A DNA stretch of 64,000 nt from Advenella mandrilli (GTDB lineage: Bacteria > Pseudomonadota > Gammaproteobacteria > Burkholderiales > Burkholderiaceae_B), in the NCBI RefSeq assembly GCF_016595155.1, contig NZ_JAENGP010000007.1, positions 62,001-126,000 on the forward strand, written 5' to 3'. The stretch's first letter is position 1. Each line of letters begins with the position of its first letter. A program made the position numbers and the translations under genes. The notes beneath the pieces were generated by a model that saw only the letters and a list, made by a program, of their open reading frames with translations, did no database searches and was not told where the DNA came from. Positions 1 through 8,537 of this stretch are shown here, in pieces.

Positions 1-1560
1 CAAGTCACCGTTTTTTCAGACCGGGCTTTGGTTAAAAGAGGTGGGCAGCAGGCAGTGCCTGCCGGTGAACACGAGCTGGTGTTTAACGATCTGCCCTATT
101 GGTTAGACCAGCGCTCTTTACGGTTTAATGCCAAAGGCAAGGAATCAGTTCGTATTCTTGATATTAGTTCCCGTGATGATTTTCAGGCCAATAGCCAGCA
201 TGAACGTATTGCCGAACTGGACAGGCAAATTAAAGAGATTGAGAGCCAGCTTGCCCAACTTGAAGACCAGGGCAGGATACTGCTTAACAAAAGCAATTAC
301 CTGGAAGCCTACCAGAAAGGCAGTGTGCAGCAGGGTAAAGAGACGCCACGCTTAAGTACAACACAATTGCTTGAAATCATGAATTTCAGCAAGGAAATTT
401 TGGCGCAAACTTATACCGAGCAGCGTGAGCTGAATAAGAAAACCGCTCAATGGCAGGCTGAACTGGCTGCCCTGCAGGAAAAACGTGGACAAATCCCCCA
501 GGAAGACACGGTCAGAAGTAAAACCGTGGTGGTCCAGCTAGAGGCACCGGTTGCCGATAAACTGGATGTGAGCCTGTCATATGTGGTACCCGCAGCAACT
601 TGGTGGCCCAATTACGATGCCAGTTATGATTCTGCCAGCAATATGCTTGAGTTGTCTTATTATGCGCAAATTTCCCAGCAAACCGGTGAAGACTGGAATA
701 ATGTCAAATTGGTGCTGTCAACTGCGCAACCCATGATTGGCGCGGTTTTGCCTGAACTGGATCCCTGGCTTGTTGATGTCCGGTTACCCCGGCCAGAGAG
801 GCCTGCACCGGTCGCTATGGCCCAACGCAAGGCCCTGCAGGCAATGCCAGACCAGCAGCGTAACTTTGAGCCGATGGCGGGCGCAACCATGGAGCTGGCC
901 CAGGCTGATGCGTCATTTAATACCGCCATTATTGAAAGTGGCCTGACCAATACGGTTTTCAATATAGAAAAACCGGCCAGCATTCCCACCGGACCCGAAG
1001 ATAAAAAAGTGGCTATTTCAGTGACTGAATTCAAGGCGGAGCAAACCTATCAGCTGGTGCCTGCCTTGCAGGAAGGTGTGTTTTTAACCGTCAAGGCCGC
1101 TAACAGCAATGATTACCCCTTGTTGCCGGGCAACCTGAATGCATTTTTGGATGGCCAGTTGATTGCCAGCAGCGATATCAAGACGGTATTCCCCGCAGAA
1201 CCTCTTGAACTGGCCATGGGTACCGATGAATCCATTTCCGTTAAACGTGAACCCCTTAAGCGCTTTACCGAAAGCACCGGCTTAACGGGCAGTGGCAAAC
1301 GGATTAGCTATGAATACCAAACCGTGATCCAGAATAACCGCGACCAGGCGGTAGAATTGGTTTTGCATGACCGCTTCCCGATTTCACGCGATGAAAAAAT
1401 TGACATCCGGCGCATTAGTCCTTCTGACAAGGAAATAACCCTTAAGGATGATGGCCGGTACGAACAGCTGATTAAACTTGCGCCCAAGGAAAAGAAAACC
1501 GTCGTGCAGAAGTTTTCAGTGGCGTACCCCAATGAGGTGGAAGTAACAGGCTTGCCTTGA
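1..1560 (+). CDS. DUF4139 (MuiA-like) protein, 5' truncated
   Basis: The reading frame is open from base 1 (in-frame VTVFSDRALV before the first possible internal start at 28), so the true start lies upstream of the window. The N-terminal part resembles the DUF4140 segment (VTVFSDRALV, then ELVFNDLPYWLD). A glutamine/glutamate-rich coiled coil follows (about residues 60-155, with ELDRQIKEIESQLAQLE), then a beta-rich DUF4139 domain starting near SYVVPAATWWPNYDASYD and running to the stop. The family is called 'mucoidy inhibitor A-like'; its biochemical role is not established. The missing N-terminus probably carries a signal peptide, as in relatives. A strong terminator follows at 1672-1709. 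Confidence 0.85.
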   Translation, partial: QVTVFSDRALVKRGGQQAVPAGEHELVFNDLPYWLDQRSLRFNAKGKESVRILDISSRDDFQANSQHERIAELDRQIKEIESQLAQLEDQGRILLNKSNYLEAYQKGSVQQGKETPRLSTTQLLEIMNFSKEILAQTYTEQRELNKKTAQWQAELAALQEKRGQIPQEDTVRSKTVVVQLEAPVADKLDVSLSYVVPAATWWPNYDASYDSASNMLELSYYAQISQQTGEDWNNVKLVLSTAQPMIGAVLPELDPWLVDVRLPRPERPAPVAMAQRKALQAMPDQQRNFEPMAGATMELAQADASFNTAIIESGLTNTVFNIEKPASIPTGPEDKKVAISVTEFKAEQTYQLVPALQEGVFLTVKAANSNDYPLLPGNLNAFLDGQLIASSDIKTVFPAEPLELAMGTDESISVKREPLKRFTESTGLTGSGKRISYEYQTVIQNNRDQAVELVLHDRFPISRDEKIDIRRISPSDKEITLKDDGRYEQLIKLAPKEKKTVVQKFSVAYPNEVEVTGLP

Positions 1561-1671
1561 TCGGTTGAATGACAGAACGGGTTTGTCGGCTGGTGTTAAC
1601 GCGATTACCCGTATGGGGAGCGGGGTAGACACTAACAGGGCCTGGGTTAACGGGATCAGGAGTACGGCAAT

Positions 1672-1709
1672 AAAAAAGCGGCGTCAGATAAACTGAACGC
1701 CGCTTTTTT
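1672..1709. terminator. Bidirectional rho-independent terminator
   Basis: An A-run, GCGGCG stem, inner TCAG/CTGA pairing around a short loop, CGCCGC and a T-run. It lies between the convergent DUF4139 gene and the YccA-like gene and has a T-tract on both strands, so it can serve both. Confidence 0.9.
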
Positions 1710-1734
1710 GTACCCCTAAGGGGACTGGCATGGA

Positions 1735-2427
1735 TTAATCCGAGTTGCCGCCGGTAATGCCCAAGATAGACAGCAGGCTGACAAATACGTTGTAGATGTC
1801 CAGGTAAATGGCCATGGTGGCGGAAATATAGTTGGTTTCGCCACCATTAACGATACGCTGGATATCCACCAGCATGAAGGCCGAGAAAATGATCATGGCC
1901 AGTACGGAAATGGTCAGCATTAAGGCCGGGATTTGCAGGAAAATATTGCCAATGGCGGCCAGAATAAGTACGACGGCACCAATAAACAGGGTTTTTTGCA
2001 TGCCGGTGAAATCACGTTTGCTGGTGGTGGCAATGGTTGCCATGGTTGCAAAAATGGCTGCCGTGCCGCCAAAGGCCATCATGATCAGCTGGGCGCCATT
2101 GTTCATGCTTAGTACAAAGCCCAGCATGCGTGACAGCATAATACCCATGAAGAAAGTAAAGGCCATTAACCAGACAATGCCGGCTGAATTGTTTTTATTG
2201 CGTTCAACGGCAAACATCAGGCCAAAGGCACCCGCCAGGAACACAATGGTGGAAATGCCCGGAGACAGCATCGTGTTCAGGTTTAACTGCAATGCCAGTG
2301 CCGCACCCAGGATGGTGGGAATTAAAGAGGCAGCCAGTAACCAGTAGGTATTTCTTAGTACCCGGTTTTTGACAGCGGGCGTGGACGCATAGCCGCCACG
2401 CGGAAGGGGTTGATTAAAATCACTCAT
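1735..2427 (-). CDS. Bax inhibitor-1 / YccA family membrane protein
   Basis: A 230-residue, strongly hydrophobic protein with about seven membrane segments after a short polar N-terminus (MSDFNQPLPRGGYAS). Length and hydropathy pattern fit the BI-1/TMBIM family. E. coli YccA, a member, interacts with the FtsH protease at the inner membrane; other members are proposed pH-dependent Ca2+ leak channels. The conserved C-terminal part contains ALMLVDIQRI-like and YLDIYNVFVSLL features typical of the family, including the acidic residues near the end. The ATG at 2427 is preceded by a GGAGAC Shine-Dalgarno. It stands alone between a terminator and about 220 bases of non-coding DNA. The specific role here is not known. 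Confidence 0.85.
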   Translation of the reverse strand: MSDFNQPLPRGGYASTPAVKNRVLRNTYWLLAASLIPTILGAALALQLNLNTMLSPGISTIVFLAGAFGLMFAVERNKNNSAGIVWLMAFTFFMGIMLSRMLGFVLSMNNGAQLIMMAFGGTAAIFATMATIATTSKRDFTGMQKTLFIGAVVLILAAIGNIFLQIPALMLTISVLAMIIFSAFMLVDIQRIVNGGETNYISATMAIYLDIYNVFVSLLSILGITGGNSD

Positions 2428-2646
2428 GGAGTCTCCAGATGGTTAAATCAAATATATGGTGTAAAGACAGCAAAATATTGCTGATAGTTCCCTGAATTCT
2501 AACTGAATTTACCAGGGGTGTTGACGCTATTTTGCAGTAATGGGTAATAATTGTTGTTAATCCGGCTTGTAAACCGGTTTCAGGCGCTTATGCCGAATAG
2601 ATGCGCCAGAGCGCAGGGGACTTGTCAGGGTGTTCTGCTGTCGTGA

Positions 2647-3084
2647 TTATGAATCCAATGAATGCGCCCGTACCTTATTGGCACTATTGGCCGAATAAAG
2701 CTTCCAGCGTTCTCGTGCAAGCTGCCTGTCCTGTTCGTGGCTGGAAACGATTTCCAGAACACGGGGAAACTGTTCATAACCGGGCGGGCAGGCTACATCC
2801 AGGTTTAACAGCCAGGGCGGTTCCTGGCCAGGCAGCAGGGCATGGGCCGGGTTTTCTGCCGTGGTACGAATTAATACCAGGCCAGCGTTTGGGTCTTTGG
2901 CATCAACATGGGGCACAAAAGCAGTTTGCTCGACGCCCCACAGGCCTTTGCTAAAGGCCTGCATGCGTTTGGCATCGGTGCAGTAAACCAGTACCTGCCG
3001 GCCTGCCAGAAAATGCTTGTAGGCAACTTCGCAGGCCTTGCTGATACGGTTCTTTGCACCAAAAGCAAAGTCGATGGTCGACAT
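2647..3084 (-). CDS. holC: DNA polymerase III subunit chi
   Basis: A 145-residue protein beginning MSTIDFAFGAKNR, a typical HolC N-terminus, with the central conserved run LVYCTDAKRMQAFSKGLW followed by FVPH. Chi pairs with psi in the clamp-loader complex and contacts single-strand binding protein at the replication fork. It starts only 5 bases after the pepA stop on the same strand, so it is very likely translationally coupled to pepA; pepA-holC adjacency is widespread in Proteobacteria. Length matches the family (about 140-150). Confidence 0.9.
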   Translation of the reverse strand: MSTIDFAFGAKNRISKACEVAYKHFLAGRQVLVYCTDAKRMQAFSKGLWGVEQTAFVPHVDAKDPNAGLVLIRTTAENPAHALLPGQEPPWLLNLDVACPPGYEQFPRVLEIVSSHEQDRQLARERWKLYSANSANKVRAHSLDS

Positions 3085-3089
3085 TCAGC

Positions 3090-4589
3090 TTAGTCCTGTT
3101 GCGCCAGCAGGTATTCTGTCAACAGGGGAACCGGACGGCCACTGGCACCTTTTTCTTTGCCCTGTGTCCATGCCGTACCGGCAATATCCAGGTGAGCCCA
3201 GCGGTAAGCTTTGGTAAAGCGTGACAGGAAGCAGGCAGCGGTAACTGAACCGGCCGGCATGCCACCAATGTTGGCCATGTCGGCAAAGTTGCTTTTCAGC
3301 TGGTCTTGATAGGCGTCATCCAGGGGCAGGCGCCATGCCGGGTCTTGCGCCTGTTTACTGGCAGCAAGTAGTTGCGCGGCAAGCTCGTCATCGCTGGCAA
3401 ACAGCCCGCTGTTAACATGACCCAGCGCTACCACGCAGGCACCGGTCAGGGTGGCAATATCAATCACCGCCGACGGCTTGAAGCGTTCAGCATAGGTTAA
3501 GGCATCACATAAAATCAGGCGGCCTTCGGCGTCGGTGTTAAGTACCTCAATGGTTTGGCCCGACATGCTGGTAATGACATCACCGGGTTTGGTGGCTTTG
3601 CCATTGGGCATGTTTTCGGTGGCGGGAATAACGCCAATCACATCACGGGTCAGGCCAATTTCGGCAATCGCCCTTAGCACGCCAAACACACTGGCGGCAC
3701 CGCACATGTCGTACTTCATTTCGTCCATGCCCATGCCCGGTTTAAGGGAAATGCCACCGGTATCAAAGGTAACGCCTTTGCCTACCAGCACAATGGGGCC
3801 TTCTTCTTTTTTAGTGTTGTTTTCAGCGGTGTATTTCAGTACGATAAAGCGGGGTGGCTGGTCGGAACCGGCGGCTACCGAAAGGAAAGAGCCCATGTTA
3901 AGCGCTTCAATCTGTTTCTTTTCAAGCACTTCAGCCTTAATGGATTTGAATTCTTTGGCCAGCATCTTGGCCTGTTCACCCAAATAAGTGGGGGTGCAGA
4001 TATTGGCCGGCAGGTTGCCCAGTTGGCGGGTGGCAATCATGCCATTGGCAATGGCAGCGCCTTGTGTCGCACCGGCTTTGGCCTGTTTATCATCCTTACG
4101 CTCGGTGATGAAGGTGATTTTTTTAAGAGGGGGCTGGGTGGGGCGGTTTTCTATGCTGAAGGTGCCGTCATATTTGTACAGCGCATTGCCCATGGCGCGG
4201 GCAGCCAGGCGGGCACGCATTTTGATGTCCAGTTCCTGGCAGGGTTCTTCGAGCAGGGCGCTGGTGGCATCGCTTAATGAGGTTTCGATGCAATAGGCGG
4301 CAATGCTTGCATGTGCCTTAAGCAGGGCATTCGCGTTATAATCTTCTTTTTTACCCAGGCCAACCAGAATAATCCGCTCAGCCTTGACGCCTTCCAGATT
4401 TCGCAAAACCAATGTACTGCCTACCGCCGCCTTGAATTCTTTTTTAAGCACGGTGCTTATGCTTTCGTAGCTGGCACGATTGATAATGTCAGCGGCCTCG
4501 CTTAACTGGCCATCGGTATAAACGCCAATGAACAGGGCGGTAGCCTTGAGTTGTTGTAAGGATCGGGTTGATTGTGTGTTAAATTCCAT
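3090..4589 (-). CDS. pepA: Leucyl aminopeptidase (M17)
   Basis: A 499-residue cytosolic di-metal aminopeptidase that removes N-terminal residues from peptides; E. coli PepA also acts as a DNA-binding protein in cer/XerCD recombination and carAB control. The C-terminal catalytic domain is intact: LVGKGVTFDTGG (metal-binding Lys and Asp), then the M17 signature NTDAEGRLILCDAL, then IDIATLTGAC. The N-terminal alpha/beta domain spans about residues 1-165. The gene heads the pepA-holC unit and is divergent from lptF, with 54 bases between the two starts. No strong Shine-Dalgarno is visible before the ATG. Confidence 0.95.
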   Translation of the reverse strand: MEFNTQSTRSLQQLKATALFIGVYTDGQLSEAADIINRASYESISTVLKKEFKAAVGSTLVLRNLEGVKAERIILVGLGKKEDYNANALLKAHASIAAYCIETSLSDATSALLEEPCQELDIKMRARLAARAMGNALYKYDGTFSIENRPTQPPLKKITFITERKDDKQAKAGATQGAAIANGMIATRQLGNLPANICTPTYLGEQAKMLAKEFKSIKAEVLEKKQIEALNMGSFLSVAAGSDQPPRFIVLKYTAENNTKKEEGPIVLVGKGVTFDTGGISLKPGMGMDEMKYDMCGAASVFGVLRAIAEIGLTRDVIGVIPATENMPNGKATKPGDVITSMSGQTIEVLNTDAEGRLILCDALTYAERFKPSAVIDIATLTGACVVALGHVNSGLFASDDELAAQLLAASKQAQDPAWRLPLDDAYQDQLKSNFADMANIGGMPAGSVTAACFLSRFTKAYRWAHLDIAGTAWTQGKEKGASGRPVPLLTEYLLAQQD

Positions 4590-4643
4590 TTTATATTTAC
4601 CTAAGGCGTCAATAAAGACGTTTATTATCTCGCAAGATGAATC

Positions 4644-5750
4644 ATGTCGCTATTTAAACGATCGGTAGTCGCTGAAATAACCAGTCATGTCGGTGTCGTG
4701 TTTTCCACGCTAATCGTCGTATGGCTTAGTGTATTACTAGTCAGGCTGTTGGGGCAAGCCGCCGAAGGCAGCATAGGTGCCGATATTGTATTTGGTATTG
4801 CCGCCCTGTCCAGTATTACGGCACTGCCAACCATATTATCCGTTTCCCTGTTTATTGCCGTATTATCAACCATCTCGCGTAATTACCGGGAATCTGAAAT
4901 GGTGGTGTGGTTTGCCAGCGGTGTTTCACTGCTTGACTGGATCCGGCCCGTGTTGCGGGTTGCCATTCCGGTTTGCGTGCTGATTGCCGTGCTTACCTTG
5001 CAGGCTTCGCCCTGGGCCTACCGTCAAATAGAAGAATACCGCCAGCGGTTTGAGCAACGTTCGGACATTGCCAAAATTGCGTTTGGCCAGTTTATCGAGT
5101 CAGATCAGGGCAAACGGGTGTTCTTTATAGAAGCCCCCAGCAATCCGGAAGATGAAATGGGCAAGGTATTTGCCAGGGTTTATGATGAAAACTGGTACAG
5201 TACCATTACTTCCGATAATGCGAAATTACGTCAAGAAGAAAATGGCGACCGTTTTCTGGTACTGGGACCCGGTAACCGTTATGACATGAAACCGGGTAGT
5301 GCCGAGTTTCGAATGATCAAGTTTGATAATTATACGATGCGGCTTGAAAGCAAGGGTGGGGCAAGTACCGAAGAAAATATCCGGAACGTGGCCTTGAATG
5401 TCATGAAAGCCAGGCCAACCGGCAACCTGTTCGAGGATCAGACCAGTAAAAGCGATTCTCAGATCATGTGGCGTATTTCATTGCCGCTGGCTGCCCTTAA
5501 CCTGGCCTTGCTGGCCATTCCGCTGGGGGCGGTCAATCCGCGCCTTGGTCGCTCCGGAGACTTAGTGCTGGCTGGCCTGATTGGCTTGCTTTATATGAAT
5601 ACCATGAACCTGGTCAGGGGGTGGATAAGCAGCGATAAAATAGACATGATTGGGGGTATGGTGTTATTACATGGCGCGGTTTTGTTATTGTGTGTATTTT
5701 TATTCCGCAAACGGTTAACGCTTAAAAAGCCTAAAGCGCAGAAAGTATAA
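4644..5750 (+). CDS. lptF: LPS export ABC transporter permease LptF
   Basis: A 368-residue inner-membrane protein of the LptF/LptG (YjgP/YjgQ) family. Three hydrophobic segments near the N-terminus (about 12-35, 48-75, 98-120), a periplasmic beta-jellyroll-like domain (about 125-270) and three C-terminal segments (about 282-362) match the family fold. LptF and LptG with the LptB ATPase extract lipopolysaccharide from the inner membrane and hand it to LptC/LptA. Divergence from pepA supports the F assignment. No lptG follows: the next gene is the cysB-like regulator 72 bases downstream, whereas lptF and lptG are very often adjacent. Confidence 0.88.
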   Translation: MSLFKRSVVAEITSHVGVVFSTLIVVWLSVLLVRLLGQAAEGSIGADIVFGIAALSSITALPTILSVSLFIAVLSTISRNYRESEMVVWFASGVSLLDWIRPVLRVAIPVCVLIAVLTLQASPWAYRQIEEYRQRFEQRSDIAKIAFGQFIESDQGKRVFFIEAPSNPEDEMGKVFARVYDENWYSTITSDNAKLRQEENGDRFLVLGPGNRYDMKPGSAEFRMIKFDNYTMRLESKGGASTEENIRNVALNVMKARPTGNLFEDQTSKSDSQIMWRISLPLAALNLALLAIPLGAVNPRLGRSGDLVLAGLIGLLYMNTMNLVRGWISSDKIDMIGGMVLLHGAVLLLCVFLFRKRLTLKKPKAQKV

Positions 5751-5822
5751 ATATATAGCTATAAGTTATAATAAATTGATCTTATATAACTTACAATCTA
5801 TCTACATTAAGGATAGGAAGCT

Positions 5823-6770
5823 ATGAATTTACAACAATTTCGTTTTATCAGGGAAACGATCCGAAGAAATTTCAATCTGACGGAAGCCTCCCGGGTTTTG
5901 TTTACTTCCCAGCCCGGGGTTTCCAAAGCTATTATCGAATTCGAAGATGAATTGGGTATCAAGGTTTTTGAGCGGCATGGCAAGCGTATCAAGGGCTTGA
6001 CCAAGCCGGGTGCTGCTGTCGCCAGCATTATTGACCGCATTATGCGTGAAGTGGATAACCTGAAAAAAGTAAGTGATGAATTTGCCAGGCGCGATGAAGG
6101 AAGCCTGGTAATTGCTTGCACCCATACACAGGCCCGTTATTTTTTGCCCAAGGTTATTCCCGAATTCAGGAAACGCTTCCCCAAAGTACGCGTGTCTTTG
6201 GCCGAGGGCAGCCCCTCGCAACTGGCCAATATGGTCTTGCAGGAACAGGCTGATATTGCCCTGGCTACCGAAACCCTGGCCAATGTAGAGGGCCTGATGA
6301 CCTTGCCCTGTTATTCATGGGAACACACCTTGGTGGTGCTGCCAGACCATCCCCTGACCAGTCTGACTTCAACCCAGGCTAAAAATATTACCCTTGAGCA
6401 GGTCGCGCAGTATCCCATCATTACTTATGATCGCGCTTTTACGGGCCGGAACTCGATTGACAGTGCTTTTGCAAGCAAGGGCATTGTTCCTGATATTGTC
6501 CTAGAGGCACTTGATGCCGATGTGATTAAAACCTATGTCGATGTTGAAATGGGCGTGGGCATTATAGCGGGTGTTGCTTTTGATCCCCGCAGGGATACTA
6601 ATCTGGTGGGTATTCCTGTTGGCCATTTATTTGGTGAGCACGTGACGCGCATTGGTTTGAAAAAAGGGGTGTTTTTACGGGATTATGTGTATGAATTCCT
6701 GAATATGTGTGCGCCAAACCTGACCCGTGAAAACATTGATAATGAAGTGGTTTTTGTAGATACCGAATAA
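5823..6770 (+). CDS. cysB: CysB-type LysR-family regulator
   Basis: A 315-residue LysR regulator with the CysB-specific N-terminus (MNLQQFRFIRETIRRNFNLTEAS) and a winged helix with the TSQPGVSKAI recognition region, followed by the periplasmic-binding-protein-like effector domain from about residue 90. CysB proteins activate sulfate assimilation genes in response to N-acetylserine; some paralogues in this family (Cbl, SsuR-like) control organosulfur use. Length is close to E. coli CysB (324). A GGATAGGAAGCT Shine-Dalgarno region precedes the ATG. It converges on fadD with a 32-base gap. Whether it is the main CysB or a paralogue cannot be decided here. Confidence 0.85.
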   Translation: MNLQQFRFIRETIRRNFNLTEASRVLFTSQPGVSKAIIEFEDELGIKVFERHGKRIKGLTKPGAAVASIIDRIMREVDNLKKVSDEFARRDEGSLVIACTHTQARYFLPKVIPEFRKRFPKVRVSLAEGSPSQLANMVLQEQADIALATETLANVEGLMTLPCYSWEHTLVVLPDHPLTSLTSTQAKNITLEQVAQYPIITYDRAFTGRNSIDSAFASKGIVPDIVLEALDADVIKTYVDVEMGVGIIAGVAFDPRRDTNLVGIPVGHLFGEHVTRIGLKKGVFLRDYVYEFLNMCAPNLTRENIDNEVVFVDTE

Positions 6771-6802
6771 AATTCAGTCTCTGGCTGGTGGAACACTGGG
6801 TT

Positions 6803-8464
6803 TTACTGGTTTTTTAATGCCCGGCGCAGGATTTTGCCCACATTGGTTTTGGGCAACTCGTCCCTGAATTCCACCAGTTTGGGTACTTTGTAGCCCGTCA
6901 GGCTTTGGCGGCAGAAGTCGATTAGCTGCCTTTCTGTCAGGGACGGGTTCTTACGCACCACAAAAATCTTGACAATTTCTCCGGCAGCACCGTTATCAAT
7001 ACCCACGGCCACCACTTCCCGCACATCAGGGTGGGTGGCCACCACGTCTTCGATCTCGTTAGGATATACGTTAAAGCCTGAAACAATAATGATGTCTTTT
7101 TTCCGGTCAATCAGATAGACAAAGCCATCAGCATCAATATAACCCATGTCTCCGGTATGCAAGAAACCGTCACGGTCAAAAACTTTTTGGGTTTCTTCCG
7201 GATTGTTCCAGTAACCTTTCATGACTTGCGGGCCTTTGACACAGATTTCCCCAATCTCTCCGGTATTCATTTCGCGGCCCTGATCATCGCGGATGGACAG
7301 TTCGGTGGATGGTACGGGTAAGCCGATTGAACCATTGAATTCAGACAGGTCCAGTGGGTTAATCGTCACCGCTGGCGAGGTTTCGGTTAAGCCATAAGCC
7401 TGGGCAAGCGGTTTCCCTGTGACTATTTTCCAGCGTTCGGCAACCGGGCGCTGTACCGCCATGCCACCGCCCAGCGTAAAGTGCAAATGACTGAAATCAA
7501 GATTGATAAAATCCTCATTATTAAGAAGCGCATTGAACAGAGTGTTGACGCCCGTGATCGCGGTAAATGGATATTTCCCTATTTCCCTGACAAAGGCAGG
7601 AACGTCACGCGGGTTCAGGATTAGCAGGTTGCGGGCCCCCAGCATCAGGAAGGTCAGGCAGTTGGCGGTTAAGGCAAAGATATGGTAGAGCGGCAGGGCG
7701 GTAATAATAAAATCTTTGCCCTCGGTGGTGTACGGTTTTACCCAGGCATAGGCCTGGCACACATTGGCCACCATATTGCCATGGCTTAGCATGGCCCCTT
7801 TGGCAACTCCGGTTGTGCCACCGGTATATTGTAAAAAGGCAATATCGTTATGGCCCAGTGTCGGGGGGGTGAAGGGCAGTTTGTCTGTGCCGGATAAAAT
7901 GCTGTTTAGCCTGACGGGATTGGGCAGGGACCATTTGGGAACCTTATGCTTGACGTGTCGCACGACAAAATTCACCACATGCCCTTTCAGTCCAAGCATG
8001 TCGCCAATAGAGGTCACGACAATGGTTTTCAGCGAGGTCAGCGTTGGCAGGGTGGCCTGCAGGGTCGCGGCAAAATTTTCAACAATCACAATCACTTCAG
8101 CGCCCGAATCATTAAGCTGATGTTCAAGTTCGTGGGCAGTGTACAGGGGGTTGCAATTGACCACGGTACAACCGGCCCGCAAGGTGCCAAACAGGCAAAC
8201 CGGGTACTGGAGCAGATTGGGCATCATTAAGGCAATGCGGGTGCCGGGCTTAATCCCCCGGCTTTGCAGCCAGGCGGCAAAGTTTCTGGACAGGCTGTTC
8301 AAGCGGTTATAGCTCAGGTTTTTACCCATGGATATATAGGCGGTTGAAGAGGCAAATTTCTGGCAACTCAGGTTGAAAATATCCACCAATGATGAGTAAT
8401 GGGTGGCATCAATTTCAGCCGGGACGCCCGGTGGATAGCTGGTAATCCATGTTTTTTTCATCAT
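6803..8464 (-). CDS. fadD: Long-chain fatty acid-CoA ligase
   Basis: An adenylate-forming enzyme of 553 residues that converts free fatty acids to acyl-CoA using ATP, normally at the inner membrane. Visible motifs are the phosphate loop YTGGTTGVAKG, GLTETSPAVT, HTGDMGYIDADGF, the hinge DRKKDIIIVSGFNVYPNE and the C-terminal catalytic-lysine region KTNVGKILRR. I chose the ATG at 8464 (MMKKTW...) because GAGGGACAAA precedes it; the frame stays open to 8626, but those 54 extra residues look like intergenic translation. It is the last gene of the fadE-fadA-fadB-fadD operon, 73 bases after fadB. Confidence 0.93.
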   Translation of the reverse strand: MMKKTWITSYPPGVPAEIDATHYSSLVDIFNLSCQKFASSTAYISMGKNLSYNRLNSLSRNFAAWLQSRGIKPGTRIALMMPNLLQYPVCLFGTLRAGCTVVNCNPLYTAHELEHQLNDSGAEVIVIVENFAATLQATLPTLTSLKTIVVTSIGDMLGLKGHVVNFVVRHVKHKVPKWSLPNPVRLNSILSGTDKLPFTPPTLGHNDIAFLQYTGGTTGVAKGAMLSHGNMVANVCQAYAWVKPYTTEGKDFIITALPLYHIFALTANCLTFLMLGARNLLILNPRDVPAFVREIGKYPFTAITGVNTLFNALLNNEDFINLDFSHLHFTLGGGMAVQRPVAERWKIVTGKPLAQAYGLTETSPAVTINPLDLSEFNGSIGLPVPSTELSIRDDQGREMNTGEIGEICVKGPQVMKGYWNNPEETQKVFDRDGFLHTGDMGYIDADGFVYLIDRKKDIIIVSGFNVYPNEIEDVVATHPDVREVVAVGIDNGAAGEIVKIFVVRKNPSLTERQLIDFCRQSLTGYKVPKLVEFRDELPKTNVGKILRRALKNQ

Positions 8465-8537
8465 TTTGTCCCTCTTCTGTCCTATTGTTATAACGGGTAT
8501 GTACAGGTAAGTATAGCCGAGCCCGATGGCGCTGTTT

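Noticed and set aside
2601-2954. A 117-codon plus-strand frame opposite holC
   Set aside because: It lies antisense to an unmistakable holC, lacks a ribosome site and has no familiar sequence.
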